From contig NC_045142.1 of assembly GCF_008831285.2 (NCBI RefSeq), positions 24,503,876 to 24,567,875 of the forward strand: DNA of 64,000 nucleotides. Reading direction: 5' to 3'. Made by a program: the position numbers and the translations under genes. Numbering within the stretch: position 1 is the stretch's first letter; each line of letters starts with the position of its first letter. Source of the DNA: Nymphaea colorata (Eukaryota > Streptophyta > Magnoliopsida > Nymphaeales > Nymphaeaceae). Below, in pieces: positions 40,512 to 50,719 of the stretch. The notes under the pieces are model-generated. The model ran no database searches. It worked only from the letters and a program-made list of their open reading frames with translations, and had not been told where the DNA came from.

Positions 40512-40853
40512 ATGGCGAGCCTTTCTGTTCGAGCTATTGCGTGCATCTTCTTAGCTTGTCTCGTATCTTCTCGAGCAGCTCCCCTTTCATGCTCCAGTGT
40601 CGTCGGCGCCGTCACCCCTTGCTTCTCCTACATCGCAGGCGGCGGCGCCACCCCTCCGGCGGCCTGCTGCAGTGGACTGCGGCAACTGAAAGGCAAGATG
40701 GTTACCAAGGCCGATAAAGCGGCCGCCTGTCAGTGCCTGAAAAAGGCAGCAGCTACACTACCAGGGATCGATTACGGCCGCATCAATAAGGCCGTAAAGT
40801 ATTGCAAAGTCGGCTTCCCTTCCATCAGTCCTGGCGTTGACTGCAAGAAGTAA
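40512..40853 (+). CDS. Non-specific lipid-transfer protein, type 1 (gene 4)
   Basis: Secreted nsLTP, 113 residues, on the opposite strand to the other three. The signal peptide is about residues 1-23 (core AIACIFLACLV). Cysteines at 27, 37, 52/53, 73, 75, 98 and 111 give C-X9-C-X14-CC-X19-CXC-X22-C-X12-C, one residue short in the last loop. The mature part is lysine-rich (QLKGKMVTKADK, KKAAATL), so it should be basic like most type-1 nsLTPs. The start has A at -3 and G at +4. The CDS ends CKK and its stop overlaps a possible donor (AA then GTAATT) at exactly the position of the intron in genes 1-3; a matching acceptor at 41433 would change only the end. AATAAA at 41558-41563 suits a transcript reaching past that acceptor. 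Confidence 0.9.
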   Translation: MASLSVRAIACIFLACLVSSRAAPLSCSSVVGAVTPCFSYIAGGGATPPAACCSGLRQLKGKMVTKADKAAACQCLKKAAATLPGIDYGRINKAVKYCKVGFPSISPGVDCKK

Positions 40854-41433
40854 TTTCTCCATACTAGTAATAATATTATGCTGTTGGTATACATATATGG
40901 TTTTTGATTCCTGATGGAAGGCTTGCTTTATTCCCGGATGTATTTCTTTTTCTTTTCTTTGGTGTTGTTAAAAACCATGTAGCAGTATATTCCGTCACTA
41001 AAAACTGGCCACACATCTGTTGTCGCCAATGCACATTTTTTAATAATTTTTAATCGCACAATATATATATATATATATATGTGTATGTATATAACAAGGA
41101 TTCAAATTTACATCTTCATATATATATATATAACAAAAGATTTAAATTGTCAAATGTTTTCAGATCATTAAAAATAAAAAATCAATTGCTAAAAGGAGTC
41201 ACTAGAAGTATCATGAAGTGTTGTACCGAAAATTATCCCTAATGCTTATTTAGTGATTATTTTTTAATGATATGTTTTGAATATCTTTTAGTCATCCAAA
41301 TCTGGTAGACTTGAACCCAATCCCATAAATAAATAAATATGTATATATAAAAAAAATTTATTGTGGAGGCATAAACTTGTTTATGATTTCTGACATTTAT
41401 ATGTGTGTATAATTTTTTTTATTCATGATGCAG

Positions 41434-41440
41434 ATTTTGA
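41434..41440 (+). other. Candidate terminal exon of nsLTP gene 4
   Basis: A pyrimidine-rich tract followed by GATGCAG precedes A-TTT-TGA. Joined to 40849 in phase 2 it gives CKKF and a stop. It mirrors the tiny terminal exons of the other nsLTP genes, but the protein barely changes, so sequence alone cannot tell whether it is used. Confidence 0.4.
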
Positions 41441-41848
41441 GGTTTCTCATCTGGCAGAGAAATGGGGAGAAGATCAAGAAATAGGCGGCCTACATTTTTC
41501 GTCTTATGACATTTTGATATTGTTCACTCAGTGTGCGAGATCGTTGGCTTAAATATCAATAAAGTATCACGCTTGCCGTGCCAATTGAATTTGTCTCCCA
41601 AATTTTGCATTTTCAATTAATACTTTATCATCATGCACGATGGCTAAAAAATCACTTGTAGCGTAAGATTTAATTGCTCATTTATCTTTTGCATGCCCAT
41701 CTTTATTATTTCATTAAAGCTTCAATATCTTTTTGATAAAAAATAATTTAAGAAAGGTTTTAAATATGTTATTGTTAAATAGTCTTATAAAAAAAAAAGA
41801 AAAATGGATCTCCCCAACCTTTGATGGGCTGTTTGGAACTGTTATATG

Positions 41849-42126
41849 TAAGCCTGGGTCGTTACCCAATGGGCACTCAGTACCCAGCCTGGGCCCATAC
41901 CCAAAAAAACCGGTCTGGGTTGGCTCAAATGAAGCTCATGGGGCCAGATTTTTTTATTTAATAATAATATATTTTTTATTATCAAAAATATATTTTATAT
42001 TCAAAAAATTTTATTTTATATTTTTTTATTTAATCAGGCCAAGCTAAGCCCTAGCTCGGGTTTCGGGCATCGGACTGACCCGGACCCAACTCTTATCCGG
42101 TCGGGCCGGCCCGATGCCCATGCCTA
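41849..42126. mobile_element. 278-bp hAT-type MITE (TAAGCCTGGGC family)
   Basis: The left end is TAAGCCTGGG and the right end CCCATGCCTA. GTTATATG flanks both ends exactly (41841-41848 and 42127-42134). GC-rich ends with GGGCATCGG and CCGGCCCGAT words surround an AT-rich middle. No coding capacity. Confidence 0.88.
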
Positions 42127-42134
42127 GTTATATG

Positions 42135-43487
42135 CATGCGCCCCAAAAATTGTTTTTTGGACAATGCATATTACATTAACAATATGTTATGGTTTCCAAA
42201 CAACCCTTTAGCAAGACCTAACTGCATGTAATGTAGCGAGGAACAAATCAACATGCACTCATGGGTATCGATCCTAAATCCTTCGAGAACCAACCAGCGG
42301 AGGCACGATCACCACATGACAATATTTTTGAATTACCTAGAAAAAGCAAGAAAATATATCCAGAAATTCAAAAACTCAAGGGGAAAAGAGAAAAGATTCC
42401 TGCACTAAGATGTAAAAACGTGGGTTTATTAAATCCAGAATTGCTGTTGTTCTAGATAAAAGCGATCTATTTTCATATGGATATGCTTTTCAGATCCAAT
42501 ATTTGGAATATTAAATAATAGGTTAATTGGAAACTAATGAATCATGAAACGTGCAGCCGATCAAGACCCCGCGAGATTCCTTATAATTTTCTGGATCCAG
42601 TATCAAATGCAAACGGATAAATGCCAATGAAGATACTAAAATAAGACTGCTGGATCCAAAATGTCAGACATTTGCATGGATTGATCTTTAGATTTTCTTG
42701 ATATGGATTCAGGCCCAGGAAGATATATCATATACCTTAGAGGGAGAGTCCGTGTGTGTGTGAGTGAGTGAGAGAGAGAGAGAGAGACTGTTGAAGCTAA
42801 TTTTACTATATCAGGGAAGAGAGATTCGAAGATATTATGTATTTAATTTGCCGAAATTCAAAGTTGATATGAAATTTGGATTTAATTGTGCCTGACATGG
42901 CCCTATTTCTTTTAGGTCCAAAAGGCAAAGTGGTCATTTGTTAATCGCTCAAAGTTATTTTTTTATCTTTTTTTTTTACTTCTAACCTTTTCATAATTTT
43001 ATTTATTTTAAACAAAAAAAAGGAAAAAGAGAATCCCGTGGTTCGTGTCAAGTATAATTAATAAGTGACCAAGAAACGAAACTAGTTATATACACATGAG
43101 TGTATAATGACCAAAGTACTCCTAACTAAGTAAAAAAAAACTAAAGCTTTTATACGTGGACAAAAGAACTTATAAAAAGTTAAAATTCTAAAAAAATATA
43201 TATATATTTTATAAAAAAAATCTAAAATACTAACTAACTCACTTTCTCTTTTTTTTTTCTTTTGTTCATATTTGTTTTATGCACATGATTTTGTACAATA
43301 ACTCGAGCTCGGCTCGTTTAGGCTCGTTCAATAATACCCATTAAATGACAAGATTTTCAATTGGGCTTGTTTAACATAATCAACTGAATATCAAATGAAA
43401 TCACATTTTCCTTTCTTGCTCACCAGGCTACCTAATAAATATAATCAATGAGGTCATCTTCTTCCTTTCTTGCTCACCAGGCTACCT
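42135..43487. other. Intergenic DNA
   Basis: No gene recognised. It includes a TG/GAGT/GA microsatellite near 42752-42787 and, from about 43411, the start of short direct repeats (CTTGCTCACCAGGCTACCTA at 43415, 43468 and 43523) at the outer edge of the inverted-repeat element. Confidence 0.5.
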
Positions 43488-44935
43488 AATAAATATAATC
43501 AATGAGGTCATCTTTTTCCTTTCTTGCTCACCAGGCTACCTAGCCCCCAAGTATAGAGAGAGATTAGATGGGACCTCAAGCTTGACCTTTCCCACTGGAT
43601 TGTTCCCATATCTTATCCAACACTGCACCTTACATGTCAGGCTCTAATTAATATTTCAACTGAATGATGACTCATAAGGAAATTATAGAATGAGTTGGAA
43701 GAGGGTGATGTTTTTTTACTGTTTTAGTGATATTTTAAAACAGTTTGGTGATCCTTCCCTTGTTTGTTTTATGATATAGTATATGGTTACAATCACCGTT
43801 ATCATAGTTAAGGGCGAACACAAGCCAAGTCAAGCCCAAGTTCAGCCAGCTCGAACTTGGCTCGACTAATAAAACCTCAAGCTCGATAGCTCAACAAAAG
43901 CAGCTTGAACTCGACTCGGCTACTACGTGTTAAGTTTGAGCTCGACTCAATTAAAGCTTGACAAACTCGTTTAAATATATGCAATTCGATGCTTCCTGCA
44001 TCAAAAGTGAGGTACCCACTACTCGGAGTACCCTCCCACCCCAAAAAGATGTGTCTGTCAGGTTCGGTTCTTTTTAGTTGGGTTGGGCGACTATTATTTT
44101 GCCATAAATCGAGCTCAACTCGATTTAGACTCGACAAACTTGAAGGAGCTTTTGTAAAAACTTACATAATGAATTAACGTCAATATACCGGTTTTTTAAC
44201 TAAAAAAACGAGTTGGATTTTTAAAAAATCGCTACACATCATTTTCGAGCCAAGACGAGCTTTAACAATTCGAGTTTAGTGAACTCGAACTCGACTCGAT
44301 TATTTGAACTAGTTGACTGGAGAACTTGAGTTCGACTCGTTAAGCAAATGACTCAGTTTGAACTCGTTTACAAGCCGAGCTTTAACAAGTCGAGCTCAAA
44401 TAGCTCGACTCATTGTTCACCCCTACTTATAGTATAAAAAAAATGACTTTATGGATGAAATCAATAAATCAATATACTTCTACTAATGTCAAATCGGGAT
44501 GAACTAGAACAAAAATAAAGCGAACTCTTCTTTGGTGTCAATATAGTAGCTAAGAATAACCATCAACTCCTAGGAAGGGGTTGAAGAATGAAACTTATTA
44601 TGCGATCTACAATACAGTAATTATAACGGTATACTACAATATTAAAGACAAACAAAGAAGGCATCACCAAACAAATTTGATGCCATTTGACCAGTAAAAA
44701 AAAATTAACCCTTTTGAGCTTATTGTATAATTTTCTTGTGGGTCATCATTTAGTTGAAATATTAACTAGAGCCATGTAAGGTGCATGGGTATATAAGATA
44801 TGGGAATAATCCAGTAGAGTAGGCCATGCTTGAGTTCCCATCTAATCTCTCTCTCTATACTTGGGGGCTAGGGAGCCTAGTGAGCAGGAAAAGAAAAAGA
44901 TGACCTCATTGATCATATTTATCAATAAGATTTTC
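43488..44935. mobile_element. Long-terminal-inverted-repeat element, about 1.45 kb
   Basis: The left part (43488 to about 43800) and right part (about 44600-44935) are diverged inverted copies of each other. Both contain TTTGGTGAT followed by a TTTGTTTGT motif, a CCTAGCCCCCAAGTATAGAG block, and an ATGAGGTCATC block, in mirrored order. Arms over 300 bp with no transposase suggest a non-autonomous Mutator-like or foldback element. The middle is occupied by a second, nested element. Target-site duplications of the outer element were not identified. Confidence 0.6.
43809..44425. mobile_element. 617-bp hAT-type element nested in the long-TIR element
   Basis: The left end is TAAGGGCGAACA and the right end TGTTCACCCCTA, an 11/12-type inverted repeat. 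The flanks ATCATAGT and CTTATAGT match at 6 of 8, a degraded 8-bp target duplication. The interior is rich in GAGCTCGACTCG-like words arranged in both orientations. The frames here (43877-44177) are artefacts of this composition. Confidence 0.65.
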
Positions 44936-45129
44936 TTAGTCTCCAAAGTAAAGCATGAGAAGAGCACCAATCTTTACATCAAACTCCCAAAAATAGAATC
45001 AAAAGGAACATAAAGAAGTTTGGCGACATAGAGAGGAACACTGATTCTTTACGTCAAAGCTGCTAAAAAATTAGGAGAGATTCATGGAACACAAAAATTA
45101 GTGTATCATGAACCTGCCCTAAAAATTGA

Positions 45130-46560
45130 TGCAGGTTCATGGAACGCTTAAACTTTAGGTTTCACATTTTGAAGTAGCAAGATCCTGGAGGGTTGCCACT
45201 AGAGCTAGTGAAAAAATCACATCATGAGAAAGAAACAATTGGAAGACAAAAAACATGCCATGAAGTTAAAGGCAATGACTCTAAGATGTTGTTTGGCACC
45301 AGTAACAAATTGTTACTATCCAATGAAACAACTCAAAAATTGAAACAGATTCATGGAATCCTATAACATAGTGTTTCATGAAACTACTCCAAATTTTTGA
45401 GACAGAATCATTGGATAGTGACTAACTGTGCTGAGTGCCAAATGGCCTCTAAGAGATAGGCTGGCCATTTCCTCCCTCCTTTTAGCTTCTGCTGTTTGTG
45501 TGTGTGTGTGCGTGTTTTCTCTAAAGCCTGAAAGCAATATATATATCCGTTCAGGGGCTAAAAAAGTCAGCTAATCAATAATTTCCAAAAAAGCTATTCA
45601 TTTTTAAGAAATTGCAAAGAGAGGCTGGTGCTTAAGTATTTTTGCTTTCAGTGGCTTCAATTCAAGGAAATGCTTGTCCAAGGGATTGGTTGGAGGTCAG
45701 TTTCCATGTAAGGTGCCTAATACTGAAGCCCATGTTCTGCCATTTCACTATCATGGTATTTTCATTTTTCTTATATGAAATCGTTGTGAATTCCACTTTT
45801 GCCTTATAGAGGAGATATTTTGGGATATTTTTATCGTTTAGTGTTGCATTAAGCGCCTCATATATAACTTGTTTTAGTTTGACTCATATTGTAACATCAT
45901 AGTTCAAAAAGTTTAGTCTCGTATTAATAACCAAGATCAAACATTGCTTAATCAGATAATGGAAACTTGAATTGTACTCAATTTCACAACCTAGTCGAAA
46001 TTTGTGTCAAGCGAGGAGCCACCAACATGCAAGTTAAAGATTGGTAGGAGCGGCACATCCATGTGCCGAAGCAAGCCCTGTACCTTGGGGGATGAGGGGT
46101 TGGGTGAGGGCTTCTGCCTTCTTCAATGTGAACTTTCTTAAACTTCATCATATTTTTGTTATGTCATCCAAAATTGACTGCCTTTTCGTAAAATGTTCTT
46201 TTTGGAATTACATTTGAGAATGAAAAATCTGGAATATCTTTAAATTGTTTGATGACAATATAAAAAAGTATTGTTTACAAAATTTCCTTAAATGATGTTG
46301 CTTAAATAGGTACATCTAGGAGTACAAATGGATTAGATTTTTAGTTCTTAGGATATGAGATTTGAATCTAATTTATGATCCGGATACTAGATTAGGTGTG
46401 CTTGCTATATTAGTTGGAGTTGAATCAAAGTTTTGCAATTTTCCTGTGTCAAATTTGAATCAAATTGGAATGAACATATTGGATTGCTCTTTTGCCATAT
46501 GGATTGGATTTGAAGCAGTATTTACTATTGTTAGCCTTGAACCTCATTTAGGAAGCTGAT
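45130..46560. repeat. Diverged copy of the segmental repeat (copy 0)
   Basis: Stretches here align in order with the later copies: the TG-rich segment and AATCAATAATTT motif (45480-45600 versus 51260-51350), CTTCAATT...ATGCTTGTCCA (45655-45690), and TTGCCATATGGATTGGATTT with its surroundings (46495 versus 52095, 57670 and 60145). Divergence is clearly higher than among copies A-D. Confidence 0.7.
45287..45446. mobile_element. 160-bp MITE with 8-bp target duplication
   Basis: CTCTAAGA flanks both ends exactly (45279-45286 and 45447-45454). The ends contain TTTGGCAC and GTGCCAAA, with further complementarity inwards (ACTATCCAATGA at the left and TCATTGGATAGT at the right). The related DNA near 51,230 and 56,740 lacks the insert, which confirms the boundaries. 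Confidence 0.85.
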
Positions 46561-48045
46561 CTCGTTCAATTTCTTTTCAGCTTTTTCAATTCTAATATAA
46601 TCTCTCTCATATAGGAAAACTTGCTTCAAGTTAATATACCAGCTCCTCGCTAACAACACAGCCACAGGGCCACAACGGGAGTCGATCTGAGTCATCTCAC
46701 TAATGGGTATTGGGTCAGGTACCTGATGGGTACCCAGTACCGAGCCTGACTCATGCCTGGACTCGGGCTTAAAAAAAGGCACCGTGTCAGTCCAGATGGG
46801 CTCCACAAAGCCCCATTCGGCTTGATAAGATTTTTTAAGTACATATTTTATTGATTTTCATATATAATTATTAATATTTTATATTTTATTATGATTGACA
46901 TATTTATATATTATTTTATATTAAAAATATATAATTTTTAATTTAATCAGACCGCGCCTGCATCAGACACCTGCTCGTGTTTTAGGTGTCAGGTCATCCC
47001 CAGGCCCGGGTTTCAGGTGTTGGGCCGGCCCGGCTTGAGATGAAACTGGTGTCTGGCCGAACCAGTTTCATCTCAAGATCCGTCCACACTTGTTTGGATT
47101 GACTTTTATCATTTTGGATTTCGGTTCAGGTCCAATAAGATTTTTTTTTTATCTTGATAAAAGTGTGCTTGCAAGCACATAGACTGGTGGATTGGCATAG
47201 AAGCAAAAATTTACATGTAATTTAAAAAAAAAATCATTTAACCTATATAAAAGTTTTGAAAACATATATTTCAGCTCCTATTAAAGTTTGGAAACTATAA
47301 TTAGACTCGGTAATGAGAAATTCCTATCACCGCCCCCTGCTTATAACATATAATATGTTTGAACTATGTAAAAAAAAAAACAGCAAATTTTTTAATATGG
47401 AAAAGTTCTCCAATCGTAGAAATAAAAAAGCGGTGTAATATATTTCCATGCAAGTTGCTGGGAGTAAGGCTTCCTGACCCTTTATTAAGAGAAGAGAAGC
47501 AATCTATTATTTTAAGATGTTTGAGAGTTGAGTAATATAATAAATAAATCGGTTTAGAGTAGATATCAAGCAGATCAACATTAAGAAATTGGGTATGAAA
47601 AAAAAATTAACATTCAAATAAGAAATTGGATTAGATCTGAATTTAAGAAATGACATTCAAATGGATTCTAGTTCAGATGTAAACAAATATTTGATGTGTT
47701 ACAAATGAGGATGCAAACTTAGTATTAAATAAAAATCCTACATCCACTGTCCATCCATTTTGAAAGTTGGTTGTTAACATATTCTAGCGTAGTTCGGATT
47801 CAGTTGAATAGTCAGGTTCACATTTAGTTGTGGATTTGAAAATCGGATTTGGATTGAATTATAAATTTGTATTTCTTTTTGTATTCAGATCTAGTGTCGA
47901 CTTTCCTTTATTCAAATCCGACTATGTGAATATCAAATAAAGCAGATACAGTAAAAAAATGCACATTATATTTGTAAGAGTGAAGAGAAATCATAGTAAA
48001 GTTCAAAGAAGGCAATAGTTTTTTTACTGCTCAAATGAAATTAAA
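46561..48045. other. Intergenic DNA with a decayed hAT-like element
   Basis: About 46690-47040 has the GC-rich ends (GGGTATTGGGTC, GGGCCGGCCCGGC) and AT-rich core of the TAAGCCTGGGC family, but no intact ends. Next to it is an exact 17-bp stem with a 10-nt loop at 47034-47077. The rest is AT-rich and has no recognised gene. Confidence 0.5.
47034..47077. repeat. Perfect 17-bp hairpin
   Basis: CTTGAGATGAAACTGGT (47034-47050) and its exact reverse complement (47061-47077) are separated by a 10-nt loop. Confidence 0.9.
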
Positions 48046-48100
48046 ATTGTTTGGTGATACTTGCCTTGTTTGTCTTTTTCTATAGTATATGATTACAACC

Positions 48101-48520
48101 ACAGTCACAAATAACGGCGAGAAGTTTTAATCAGTGAGGTTTTTCTCAGGTATAATACGGCGAGGTTTTTCTCAGGTATAATATGACAAGTTTGAAAAAA
48201 ACTGAAAAAATATGGTAAATTTTTAAAAATTTTGAAAAACTAAAAGTTGGGGGGGGGGATGGATAAAATAAGTGAGAAACTAATAACACAAACATCAAAA
48301 GATAAGTACATTTGCAAAAAAAATATAAAATAAAAAAAAACTGTTTGACATTAAAAAAAAACTGAAAAAATGAAAAAGACTGAAAAAAGTGAAAAAGATG
48401 CATTAAAAGTGCATTTTTTTTTTAAAAAAAAGTGTTTTTGTAAGTTTTAAATGGTCAGTTAATTTAAGATATTTTTTCACGTTTTTTTTTTTTTGAAAAA
48501 AACGTGTTTTCTATGACTAC
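48101..48520. mobile_element. MITE of the CATAGTCAC family (second copy)
   Basis: GATTACAACC is repeated exactly on both sides (48091-48100 and 48521-48530). The ends are ACAGTCACAAA and TTTCTATGACTAC. The interior, including an ACTAATAACACAAACATCAA-like stretch, matches the element in the nsLTP gene 1 intron. A G-run at 48250-48258 and long A/T runs explain the low-complexity frame on the minus strand. Confidence 0.75.
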
Positions 48521-49044
48521 GATTACAACCACTCACTGAGAAACCATACAAACAACCACTACCCAGTGATTGTAACAACATATTATATAAAAGGAAAACA
48601 TTTTTTTTAAAGAAAAAAGTAATTGGTTTGAAACTTGCAACCAATTTCAATCTTGACTGATCCTGCCGATTTACTGAATCGTAACGTTTCCGTTTGGTCC
48701 CTGATTCGATTCAGAGAGGTTTTTTGGGATGTTTACAAATTCAAATTGAAATACAATATCGCATCTGATTTTTACATTCATATCTGAATCCAAATCCTAA
48801 ATTTGAATCAAATTTTACTGATTTTCAAATGCAAGAACATCAGATATAAGATATTTATTTAAAATTAAAATTCAATCTGAATTCAAATTTGATCAGATTT
48901 CCAAATCAAATATTTTTTTTCATGTCTGATTATTTTGAAATGACTCACTTTGATATCTCATTCAAATCGGATATATTGACATCCTTAATGAACCATATTT
49001 TAATGTATAGTAGGTTTTACTTTGCGGGTGAATCCAATGCACCT

Positions 49045-49285
49045 GCGTTGGCACTATTATATATAGTGAGATCCCAAGGAAAAAGAAAAGCGTCAGTCTG
49101 AAAGGTGAGTGGTGTGGTGATTTTTTTTACGAGGAAAAGTGAATATTGAGTTTGTTTTAAAAGCAAATATTAATGAATATTCACTTTAATTTCCTCGTAA
49201 AAGAAATCTCCACGCCACTCACTGCCCAGGCTGACGCTTTTCTTTTTCTTCCGATCCCACCACGTATAACATTGCCGATATGGGC
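49045..49285. repeat. Hairpin-forming MITE-like unit, copy A
   Basis: The arms AAAAAGAAAAGCGTCAG and CTGACGCTTTTCTTTTT, then GTGAGTGG and CCACTCAC, then ACGAGGAAA and TTTCCTCGT, converge on a short AT-rich loop. The outer parts also pair, less well. Sister copies lie at about 55098-55352 and 63635-63910. Confidence 0.85.
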
Positions 49286-49461
49286 ACATCACTCCCTGCC
49301 GGCAATACGTGAAAAATGCAGTTGAACTGTATTGGGTCTTACAATTCAAAGAATCAGAGCAGATGAAATTGGTCGCGACTCGTGAGTTTGGTTAATGGTC
49401 ATAGGCTAGACTTCAGGTTCCACATTCCGAGCCCATGTTCCTCCCTCTAGTTCGTAGGGCT

Positions 49462-49470
<9 letters not shown>

Positions 49471-49493
<23 letters not shown>

Positions 49494-49603
49494 AAAAGTC
49501 GTGACCCATGTTCCTCCCTCTAGCTCGCATGGCGCCCATAGCTCTGCGAGCTAGAGGGAGGAACATGGGTCATGACTTTTGCATTGTTGTTGTTGTTGTT
49601 GTT
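49471..49603. repeat. 59-bp-arm hairpin with (AAC)n end, copy A
   Basis: The left arm 49471-49529 and right arm 49545-49603 are inverted copies with a single mismatch (GTCGTGAC versus GTCATGAC) and a 15-nt loop. Each arm ends in an AAC/GTT trinucleotide run. The sister hairpin is near 55520-55650. Confidence 0.9.
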
Positions 49604-49790
49604 TTTCTTGCTTGCTTTGTGGTTCATAGTGTTTTCCTTTCATTCCCTTTACCTCGTAGTGCTGCCTACATACTTGATTCCATCCATAAAGCCATTTTCT
49701 TCCCTATGGGTTTGAGTAGCTGCAAACTTACTCTTTATCACTCCTAGTGGCTAGGTCAAGCTACACCCATTGAATTGGATGGGCACCACC

Positions 49791-49969
49791 CAGTGGCGGA
49801 GCCATGATTTTTTCGCTAAGGGGCACTTGAGTTGACGACATAAGTTTGGTGCGGGCATAGCATGCAATTTTTGAGTAATGACAATGTGATCTTGAGACAC
49901 TATAATAAGATTTTTGTTGGAAGGATGTGGGCAATCGCCCACACCAGCAAACAAGTGGCTCTGCCCCTG
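49791..49969. mobile_element. 179-bp hAT-type MITE (GGCGGAGCC family)
   Basis: The left end CAGTGGCGGAGCCA pairs with the right end TGGCTCTGCCCCTG at 12 of 14. The flanks GCACCACC (49783-49790) and GCACTACC (49970-49977) form a 7/8 target duplication. Copy B lacks this segment. Confidence 0.75.
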
Positions 49970-50240
49970 GCACTACCCAATGGACTAGCATGTTGGAACA
50001 AGTGACTCTAGGTGCTAGGTTTGTGCTTGACTGAGATAGGAAACCACCAACTACACCAATCTTTGTTAATAAATATTAAGTGTCAAATAAGATACTATTA
50101 AGCAAAATGATCCATACTGAGTAGTCAAACACTACAGGTAAGCCCAAGGAAACATAACCATTAAACATACTGACAAAGACCAAGATAACTTCTGGTTTTA
50201 GATGATAAAATGAGTCCTGTTTTAAGAACGTAGACCTCAA

Positions 50241-50415
50241 CCAAGGGTGGAGCCAAAATTTTTTCATGAGGAGGGCCGAATTAAAGTTTTTAAATTTTGA
50301 CAGGCGCCAAAATAATATTTTCCAAAACTTTTATATAGGACAAGTGAAATTTTCTGAAATTTACATGTATGTGGCGCCAGGGCCAATGCGATTGCCCCCC
50401 CTTGGTTCTGCCCCT
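50241..50415. mobile_element. GGCGGAGCC-family repeat, copy A
   Basis: It begins near AGGGTGGAGCC and ends near GGTTCTGCCCCT, with an internal AAATTTACATGTA-type segment. The equivalent in copy B is at about 55757-55936. Full-length ends are best seen at 57168-57352 (CAGGGGCGGAGCC to GGCTTTGCCCTG). Confidence 0.6.
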
Positions 50416-50430
50416 AACCTCAACATTTTT

Positions 50431-50719
50431 CTATGTGTAGAAGAAGAAGAAGAAGGGAATTCCCGTTATTGCCGATGGCCATAAGAAAAAACTACAAGCC
50501 ACAAAGCCAACAAGAAAAAAAAAACAGAAAAGTAAAGGTAGGGCATAGGAAGGAAGGTGGTACCAAGACTATCTTTGCTCATTGCCTCGTGATACAGCCA
50601 TCCTTCCTGCACCCTACCTTCATTTTTATGTTTTTGTTTTTGCTTGCTTTGTTGGTTGTAGTTTCTTCTTGTCGCCATTGGCGTTAATGGGAATGCCACA
50701 CTTCTTCTCCTATCCATAG
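50431..50719. repeat. Long imperfect hairpin, copy A
   Basis: Arms of about 130 nt. CTATGTGTAGAAGAAG pairs with CTTCTTCTCCTATCCATAG, GCCACAAAGCCAACAAG with CTTGCTTTGTTGGTTG, and GGTAGGGCATAGGAAGG with CCTTCCTGCACCCTACC. The sister copy is at 55951-56232. The overlapping frames on both strands arise from the symmetry. Confidence 0.85.
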
